Under the pieces are notes generated by a model. That model was not told the DNA's origin. It saw only the letters and a list, made by a program, of their open reading frames with translations, and did not search any database. From positions 8,101,160-8,165,159 of the forward strand of contig NC_040022.1 in the NCBI RefSeq assembly GCF_000972845.2: DNA of 64,000 bases. The letters run 5' to 3'. The DNA is from Larimichthys crocea. Lineage: Eukaryota > Chordata > Actinopteri > Sciaenidae. Below are positions 56,080 to 64,000 of the stretch, piece by piece. The translations under genes and the position numbers were made by a program. Every line of letters begins with the position of its first letter. The first letter of the stretch is position 1.

Positions 56080-56460
56080 ATGACTTAAATATCTCAGCAA
56101 CTACAGGATGGATTGACATGAGATGTTATACAAGCATAGGGAATGAAGCCTTCACTCACTTTGGTGATCTGACATCCTCTAACGCCACCATTTTGATTTT
56201 AGGGCATGTCTTGACAACTATTAGATGGATTGCCATGAAATTTGGCACAGACATATCAACTTCAGAATTTGGCAATATCTTCATCCCATCATTTATTGCC
56301 AATTATCTAATGTTAGCACGCTAACATGTTAAATTGAGATGTTTTACATGGTAAACATTATACCTATTATAGAGATTAAAAAAAGGCTATATACAGTTAA
56401 ATTAGGCTGTATTGTGAGCTTGTTAATCTTGAGTTAAAAATCTAACCACGTCAGAAGCCG
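56080..56460 (+). repeat. dispersed teleost repeat, copy 2
   Basis: Same family and orientation as 53590-54200: ATCTCAGCAACTACAGGATG, AACTATTAGATGGATTGCCA, TGAAATTTGGCACAGACATA, GTTAGCACGCTAACATGTTA, ATTGTGAGCTTGTTAATC. Confidence 0.65.
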
Positions 56461-57884
56461 AGATAGTTTACTCCCATTCTCGAAGGTGTGCTGGCTGTCA
56501 GAGAAAGGGGCAGAAATTGTTGTATAAAGAATGAAAAAAGAGAAGAAGTTCAAACTCAGCCAGTGTTTTCATGGCACAAAGAGAAAGAAAAGAAAGTTGA
56601 ATTAATTATTTCGGTACTTTTGAGAACATGCTCAGATTCTTCTGAGTCCTTTGATGGATTTAGTGATATGATATGAAACTCTTTGTGCCCTCTTGAGCAG
56701 TTCCTTTAGCTTCTTCAACAATAGCTCTATAGAGAGATGACCAGGGACCTTTAGCAGACCTTTTCAAACATTATGGCCGACCATTGGCTGAAGATGCATA
56801 TCTAAGTATGATTTGACCTGTGCTTTCTTCATGCCGACTGAAGTTCAAGATTTGTCCGGAGCCCTGACCCACTTTCTTTCACTTACCCCGATCATCTCGA
56901 CCGTGGGCTGTGACCCTGGTAATGTTATACAAATGTCATGCGTCACGGGACTGACAGCTCCCGTATAAGAGGCGAGCATGTGGCCTACAAGTATTGTCGC
57001 AGAGAGGGCCCTTTGTAGGAAGACAGAGACCCCTGGCAAAATGAACAATGGTGTATTTAAGGACAAGGTCAGCAAGAAAAAAAAACAGCAAGATGGTTAG
57101 GCAATGTTTTCTGCTGGCAAACTCATTTTAAACGTGCTTGTGCAGAACATTTTGTAATCTCTAAAGCTATTTATTACTTGAGTTGGTGCTTCCTTTAAGC
57201 AATACTTGAGAGTTTCTTTGTGTTACAGTGCTGTGTGGTTTATTAATTATAACTCTGTAACAGTTTCCAGATTTATCGCTTTATTGCCGTTCATTCTGGA
57301 AGCTTTGATGTTCAAGGTCAGATGTTGTTTTTGTGTAAAGCTTTGGGTGGTAAATTGTCTTGTCAAGCTTGGCGGCAAAATAATATGTTGCTGCTTAGAT
57401 GACATACAATCCTTTCCAGTGAGGATTTCAGCCACAACATGTTGATTAAAAACTTCCCTTTGCGACTTTCTAAGAGTTTGCTTCAATACGGATGTGATCA
57501 CCAGGATCAATGGGCCACCCTTCAGCTAGTTTATTGCCCATTTAGTGCATAATAAGATAACCTGATCCAGCCGGGATTTGATCAAAGACATCAGCAGAAA
57601 GTCACATACCTCTGCAGCCGTCACCTCAAAGGAAATGACTCACAGTTCAGCTACAGTAAATAGTCAGGACAACAAGCTGTGCTTTTTATCTTATTTCTGT
57701 TGCACCCTGTGGCTTTGAAGCTCCGCAGCTGAAACCGTCCCCAGACATAAAAGTTTCTTTTTATAGTCACTGTTTATTGGTCAAGATTTAGTATTGTGTT
57801 TGTGGTGTTTGTAAGTAAGAAAAAACAATGGGGGCAAGGAATGATGGGAATGATGCACAAATATTGTTCTTAAAAATAGAATAT
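56461..57884. other. intergenic, possible regulatory island
   Basis: The stretch near 56850-57010 is richer in GC and CpG than its surroundings (CCCCGATCATCTCGACCGTG) with no coding signal. Otherwise unremarkable. Confidence 0.4.
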
Positions 57885-58690
57885 ACATAAATTTACTCAA
57901 GTACTGCATCTAAGTACAATGTTCACATACTTATACTTTGTATTTCCATTTTTAGGATACTTTATACTTCTACTACATTTAAGAGGGAGATATTGTATTA
58001 CATTATCATTATCTTACATTATTAATTATTATTATTACTTTTTATACTTTTATACTAAATTTTTTTGTGTTGATATTCAAATATTATTATGAATACGGAG
58101 CTCACACCTTGAAGTGATAGTGAAGTATCTAAATGATATCCACAAATCATATTTAAATAAAAGCACAAGAGTATCAAAATCGATGTGTGTATGAAAAGTA
58201 AAAGTACATTGACATATTAATATATAAAAGATTGTTAATGTAGATGCATCAGTGTATAAGCAGCATACTGTTGGATGAGGTGGAGCTAGTTTACTAATTT
58301 AGTTCAGTGGTTTTCGACTGGGTCGGACTCCTTTAAAGGTTCACAAGATAAATCTGAGAGGTTGTGAGATGATTAATGGGAGAGAAATTAAGAAAAAACA
58401 GAGTTCTGAGTTCTAACCTTTAATTCGTGTGAAATGTTTCATAACTTGACCTCATCGGGCTTCAAGCCACAGCGTGTAGAACAACTCACAGATATTTGAA
58501 ACATGAAGCAACAACCAGATACTGTTTTTGGTAATGATTCACAAACCAGATGGTTGGGAACTGGTTTAATCTGGTTATATTATCTGTATTTCATAATCCT
58601 ATTATGTGTGTTTTAAAATAAGCTCCTTTATAAAGCAGGATAAAAATGAAAAAGTACCGGTAATTGTACTTAGGTACAGCACTTCATTAG
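57885..58690. repeat. dispersed repeat of the ACTCAAGTACT type (composite)
   Basis: TTTACTCAAGTACTGCATCT, TTTATACTTCTACTACATTT, AAGAGGGAGATATTGTATTA and, at the right end, TACCGGTAATTGTACTTAGG match the pattern of a common fish MITE-like repeat that spells stretches of ACTT/AAGT. Internal boundaries are unclear, and unique sequence may be included. Confidence 0.5.
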
Positions 58691-60215
58691 TTTCGACCAC
58701 TTGTGTGCGCATTAAAGGGGTAGTTGATTTGAATTTGAATTTCAAATTCAAGTGAATTCATGAAACCTAATACCTGCTTGGGTAAATTTCATCATCAAGT
58801 CAAATTCACCACCAAACGTAGTCTGTTAAACTGGATCTGAACCAGTTTCTGAGTTTTTCTCCTATCAGATGCAGAATAAAGGCTCATTTTGTCATCTCAG
58901 AGCCTAAAGTCATATTTTATGTCCCAGAAACAGACGGCTTAGTGATGCAGAAAGTTGCCATGGAAACCAGAGTTTTCTGTTGTGTTGGTTGTGTCAGAGA
59001 TCCGCCCTTTTGCCCTGACCCCGTCCCTCTGTGGCGGCACACTTTCCCCGGGGGATTTCACATACAACATCTGCCCTGTCTTCCAACCCCCGACCCACCC
59101 ACTCCAAAAGAGATTCTGGGCTGGCTTTTCTCAATAAAGGCCATCCACACACACCTGCTGAGAGGGTCAGAGGTCATCATCCAAGAGGGGACACATCATG
59201 ACCTTTGTAGGTCTCAAGCCTTTATCGCATTCTTATGCAGCATATCAAAGGAGAAAATGTTCATTCTTACACTTACTGAGAAAGAAAAAAAAACATTCCT
59301 CTCATCCTACTTTAAGCTGCCATCGAAGGATATTAAGACAAAACCGTATTTTATTTTAATGTCTGTTGAGAAGATAGCTTACCTGGAACATTACATCAGC
59401 TTCCCAAACACTTTCTCTTTTCATTTTCCCAAGCTGTAGTGTCGGGCTGCTCCGTCACGTGACTGCTGAATGTGGAGACAGAAGGAGAGGGAGTTCCCTG
59501 TGGTGTCTATTCGGGCTTGCAGCTCTGCCTGCTGCCTTGCCAGGCCCTAAAGGAATCACCCGGCCCTCATCAATCTGCCTCTGCATTCCACAATAGCTGA
59601 CAAAGGCACTCCACACTCTCTGTGGCAGATGGCTTCGCCTCGGGCTGTCCACGCCAAGCTCCCATTGTTTAGTTTCCAGGGTTTGATGCAGGGACCTTTG
59701 CTCCTCCTCCTTCAGTGTCACAGAGGAATACAAGGGTGCAGAAGTTGAAATAAAGCTCTCTAGGTTTGGGTGCAATTAAAAACATATATATAAAATATAA
59801 AAATATTCAAATTTGTTTTTATATGAACTGCACTCCATGCTGTTAAATGTTTATGTACATTTTACTTGATGTGAAATCGACTGGGTAGATTTGTGCTCTG
59901 ACAAAAAGCTCTGATCTCCCTGGATAATCCTGATTCCCACAGGGATACAGGAGATAAGCGTGGGCCCAGCAAACAGCAGCAGGCTCCAACAGTTTACTAT
60001 CATACGAAAAGAAATGCTTTATATGGTTGTCTGCAGCCAAGAAACACTGAACCAAAACAAAGCACACGAAACACATATAAATGCATTTGGTTCCAATCTA
60101 ATACTAAATAAACCCAGGACCAGAATCGATCCTGACATTTATATATATTTTTTATTTTTATTAAAACAGTTAATTTAACATAATAAAATGACATCTTACT
60201 CACTCTGTTCAAATT
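58691..60215. other. intergenic with an open frame and a GC-richer island
   Basis: Holds a 165-codon plus-strand open frame (58942-59439) that shows no domain or splice partner, and a GC-richer island near 59450-59740. No gene is supported. Confidence 0.45.
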
Positions 60216-60360
60216 TAAGGTACTTTAAGGTACTTTATTTGAGGATTTCTATTTAGTACTACTTTCATTAGTACTTTTTACTCCACTACATTCATCTACA
60301 CTATTTGATTTGAGTTATTTTGTATATTAAGACACAACGCAACGCAAACACCACATCTTC
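60216..60360. repeat. second fragment of the ACTCAAGTACT-type repeat
   Basis: TACTTTATTTGAGGATTTCT then GTACTTTTTACTCCACTACA and TTTGATTTGAGTTATTTTGT, the same family as 57885-58690. Confidence 0.5.
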
Positions 60361-62684
60361 ATCTCACAGAGTATGTTTCTATTAACGTGTGTTTAAAGTA
60401 AAACTAATTCATATAAAAAACAGTTCAAACTCCATGTTTATCAGGTAAAAACATAGTTATTATAATAATATAGTTAGGAATAATGTTAACACTCTCTTTT
60501 ACTTTGGATTTGTGAATTACCTTTTGCTGATAATACCTATGTACTTAAATAAATCTTGAATCCATCCACCCAAACAACCTCCTGTTTTACACTCACATCA
60601 AGTATCTCTGTGGGGTTTTTGTGGGATGTAAAGATGCAGTTTGGTTAGAGGTCTTGTAACAGTTTTATGGCCTTTTCTTTGCAGCTTTTCCTTTCTTGAA
60701 AGTGGAGGGAAGTAAAGTCATCTTTATGATGTGGGATTCCTCCTTGAACGTGCTCACTGAAAGCATGCAGAAGCTTTGACCGACTCCATTGAGCAATTAA
60801 CATAAAGCTGCCTCTCCGTTAGAGAGCATGCAGCTCCAACTTTCTGGGTTTTTTGTGAGGGAGCTGGCTATGTTTAACACATCTGTTGTCTCCGATGTCT
60901 GAGCAAGCCACAGACAGGTCTGTTCACAGTGATCCTTTTATTCAGCTCTGAAAGGACCTATAGGGGCTCCTGATAGATGGCCTTCATTCCAATGAAAATG
61001 GCAAGTCGGGTAATGGGAAGAATGGGGAACCACCACTCCAGCACACCCCCTGTTCTGAGCCCCTAAACGTCCTTTTAAAGGCCTCCTCTTAAACAGTCTG
61101 ATGCTGAGTCTAATCATGTTGAAAGGAAAAACCATGTTTTGCAGCTTTTATTTCCTGCTTTGAAAGCTGGTACATTTTCCTTTAACATCTCAACAAATTA
61201 AAGGAAAATGGTTTTATGAGAGGAAACGTTGGTCGAAAAAGATCATTCCAATCAAAGTGGTGATTGTCTCTCCAGTTTGTGATGTATGATGATCTTATTC
61301 CGTTAGACTTCCATTTTTCTGTATTTGCTGTATTTCTCATGAGTAAATTGAAAATGCATAGACAAACAGATGAATGAAAACATACTTATTGATCCAGTTG
61401 AATCTAACTCAATCAAAATGGCTGTGCATTGATGTGAATCATCAAAATTTGGTGGGTAAGTTGCGATTTATGTCCCCATTCTTTCTTTATTTTTTTAACC
61501 CTGTCAACAAAACACAAATTCTATATATGCTCACCTCTTAATAATACATTTCTAATGCATTCCTCAAACACAGTGGCCTGCGTAGTGTAACTGAGGATTA
61601 TGAACATGAGGTCAGAGTGGTGGGTTTGGAGGGTCAGAGGATGTTTACTGCGATGCTTCAGCATCAGTGATCAGGACAGCACGGGGGATGGAAAGACAAT
61701 AGACAAAACAATGTCCTATTTAAAGACGGGTCACTGCTATTTTTAAAGCAGAGAAGAGGCCGGAGGAGATGGGATGGAACAACATTTCAGCTTTTTGTTC
61801 AAGAAATCTGGTTTATTCCTGTTTATTCACTGCTACACCCAGTCTCTAGATATATTGGTTTCAATTAGAAAATACTTATTTCATGTCATTCATCTGAGCT
61901 GCACGGATGCCTTGTGTCTCGGGCTGTCTCTCGCTAATGACTAGTCTAATGCTGCTATCAGAGTTAAAGCAGGGCTCCAATGGTCTCATCCATTTATCAT
62001 ACTAAGCTCTTATTTTGACATCTCTAAGAGGCCCAGTAGAGCTTGTTACATCAGTTAAAAACAAAGATAAGTTCAACCTGTCAAACAGTTACAGAGGGCA
62101 TTACTCTGCAGCTCAGGCAGCCGAGGGTATCTTTACTTCTTTAATATGAGTTGTGGTGAAGTCTGTTTCTGTTTTTGTAGCACTGAAGCGATGAAGTGTC
62201 TCTTATCCCGAGGATGATGTAGACACAAGTTAATTTCCTGGTGGTCTGCTGTCCCATTGTGTTATTCCTGTAGTCAGAGGTATTCCATCGTCATTGTCTA
62301 TCTCCTTGTGGGATCCTCTTTTTAAATCAAAATAGACACTTGTGGCTGGACACAATGGGCAGCATTGTTTCTCCGTGAAAGGAGAGCATGTGCTTTGCTA
62401 ATGCCGCACTCGCAGCAGCCAACCTCCGGGACAACTTCAACATTCAGCCTTTGATTAAGGAGCACAGTTATGCATGGATGACTTCCTCCAAGGTGCCTGG
62501 AGGTTGTGGGAAAAGGCCAGTGACTAAGTGTGGCCTCAATCGGGGGCTGGTCCTGCCTCACTGAATGGACTACACAGGCCTAAATGATACTGGGTTGAGT
62601 CCAGCTGAGCAAGAGGGGGCTCATTGTAGATCATGTGACCAGGACTGTCAGGACCTGACAGGACACACGTAGGACTGACCACAG
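60361..62684. other. intergenic, nothing recognised
   Basis: AT-rich with isolated GC-richer stretches (about 60940-61080, 62340-62560). No exon, RNA gene or clear mobile element. Confidence 0.45.
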
Positions 62685-62830
62685 TTCGGTAGTAACAGAT
62701 TACATGTAATTGGGATTATGTAATCAGATTACAAAAAAATAGTAGGTCTAACTATAATAAGCCCATTGAAAAATATGTAGTTACATGTGTAGTTGCATTA
62801 TCAAGGATTGATTACATTTTTTAACCCACA
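62685..62830. repeat. fragment of GTAACAGATTACATG-type dispersed repeat
   Basis: AGTAACAGATTACATGTAAT, GGATTATGTAATCAGATTAC and ATGTAGTTACATGTGTAGTT form the self-similar pattern of a widespread fish MITE-like repeat. Confidence 0.55.
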
Positions 62831-62971
62831 GCATACTGTTGCCCATAAAGTTGGAATAAAATAAATTTTTTTAGATTGTTATTTTATTTATTTATTTTTT
62901 TAAATTTAGTGTTATTTTATTTTTTTTTTACCTCTTCTCATAAAATTATTGTGACAATGTGATTTATTCTT

Positions 62972-63147
62972 AAATCTTTCAAGTTTTTATTTTATAGAGA
63001 CAGCTGAAGAGTGACAGGAATGTGGAGAGAGACAGAGATGTGGAATGACATGTAGCAAAGGGCAGCGGGTCGGATTCGAACCTTTGGCCACCACCAAACC
63101 TTTGTACATGGGGCGGGTGCTCCACCAACTGAGTTAACTGACACCCC
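62972..63147 (-). mobile_element. tRNA-derived SINE with intact target-site duplication
   Basis: On the minus strand it starts GGGGTGTCAGTTAACTCAGT (tRNA-like head with A box), has a perfect B box GGTTCGAATCC (plus-strand 63072-63082), a body CTTTGCTACATGTCATTCCA, and an A/T-rich tail. The element is flanked by the direct repeat CAATGTGATTTATTCTT at 62955-62971 and 63147-63163, which is the target-site duplication (its first C may belong to the element). An intact duplication suggests a fairly recent insertion. Confidence 0.88.
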
Positions 63148-63163
63148 AATGTGATTTATTCTT

Positions 63164-64000
63164 GATAGATAAATGTTATCTTCTGAAAACTTTATTGATC
63201 TATGTCTTCAAAACATATCACAGTTAAAAAATTAAATGACTATTAACCTGATGTGTATAAATAGGAATAAAAAGAGGAATGTGTCTGAAAACAAAATGAT
63301 TCCAACTTTATTTAACAGTGTACACAAATGTTTCACTTTGTGGAAAGCAACAGCATTCCTCCGAAAACAACCTTCAGTCCCTGGCAATATTGCCATCACT
63401 TTGACTTTCAAAATATGCATCACAAAAACATCTATGTGCAAAAAGTATGGTATGTAGATTGGATTCCTTATCAGGGTTGCAGGTTCCAAAATAAATTAAT
63501 TGATCATTTTTATTGTTTTTTCAAACAAATAGAAACTTTAGTGTAACATCGTCTGCCTTCTCTGCATTCTCTTTCTGTCTTTTTTTCTTAAGAAAGGCTC
63601 TGCTCTTCTTGTTCACACTGTACAATCAGAGACTAGTTTTTCTGACTAGAGGAATTTTGAAAATCACTTAAATACAGTGGATAAAAGTTGCATCTGCAGT
63701 GGTGTAAACATAGTTACATTTTCAGTATCACAAACGCTCAGGTAGTTTTAGGTTTTCACATCACCCTTGTGTACGTGTGGCCACGATTGGCTGCCATAGT
63801 TGTGATGTCACAGATCATGCCCATGTGTACAAATCTGAAACTGAGATTTAAGTTGAGCACAGAGAAACTTTCCTCTTTGAGCACATGAATGTGGAAACTC
63901 AAACTCTGCACATACATCATTCTGCACAGTGAAGTTCAAACATCCAAGTGAAGGAAGAATAAACAAAACACATTATGAGTGGAGGAGGACTTTGAAGAAC
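63164..64000. other. right edge, nothing recognised
   Basis: AT-rich sequence with overlapping short open frames on both strands and no recognisable gene or repeat. Confidence 0.45.

Noticed and set aside
58942..59439. 165-codon plus-strand open frame
   Set aside because: No recognisable residues, no splice logic, unrelated to neighbours; chance frame in a locally GC-richer stretch.
63060..63147. Possible tRNA gene (perfect B box)
   Set aside because: Tail, body and a flanking 17-bp target duplication show a tRNA-derived SINE, and the clover-leaf is degenerate.

Overview
The window is nuclear DNA from a ray-finned fish, most likely a percomorph teleost. It has short vertebrate-type exons with GT..AG introns, teleost-style dispersed repeats (two tRNA-derived SINEs, an L2-like LINE, a Tc1-like element, MITE-like fragments), and protein matches to the vertebrate genes gpatch8, map3k14 (NIK), bax and rps11. 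These names come from recognising the encoded residues; no database search was possible.

Left part (1-13.5 kb): the first three coding exons of gpatch8 on the minus strand, separated by long introns; the rest lies off the left edge. From 13.5 to about 19.5 kb is intergenic sequence with degenerate repeats. From 21.5 to 27.8 kb is a complete plus-strand map3k14 (NIK) coding region in 15 coding exons (855 aa), with untranslated 5' exon(s) upstream.

Middle part (28.8-44.7 kb): a tandem segmental duplication of a bax-rps11 block. Unit B (37.8-44.7 kb) looks ancestral: a six-exon minus-strand bax (192 aa) sits head-to-head with a five-exon plus-strand rps11 (161 aa), with 467 bp between start codons. 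Introns 2, 3 and 4 of rps11 each hold a SNORD35-like C/D snoRNA. Unit A (28.8-37.8 kb) is rearranged. Its rps11 is reduced to a scarred last-exon fragment joined 38 bp upstream of the bax start codon. Its bax carries an extra exon 2 and a fused exon 3/exon 1 that keep the reading frame, so the full splice form would be a 226-aa Bax with a duplicated N-terminal module. The exon encoding BH3 in unit A is strongly diverged from unit B while flanking introns are almost identical. Unit A also took a Tc1-like element, a Tigger-like MITE and a 5'-truncated L2 LINE.

Right part (44.7-64 kb): a 13-bp minisatellite interrupted by a tRNA-derived SINE, then about 18 kb in which I find no convincing gene, only dispersed repeats, a perfect 22-bp-stem hairpin and a few GC-richer islands that could be regulatory. 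The most unusual content is the bax-A locus: exon shuffling with frame retained, a lost promoter and concentrated change in the death-domain-binding exon.
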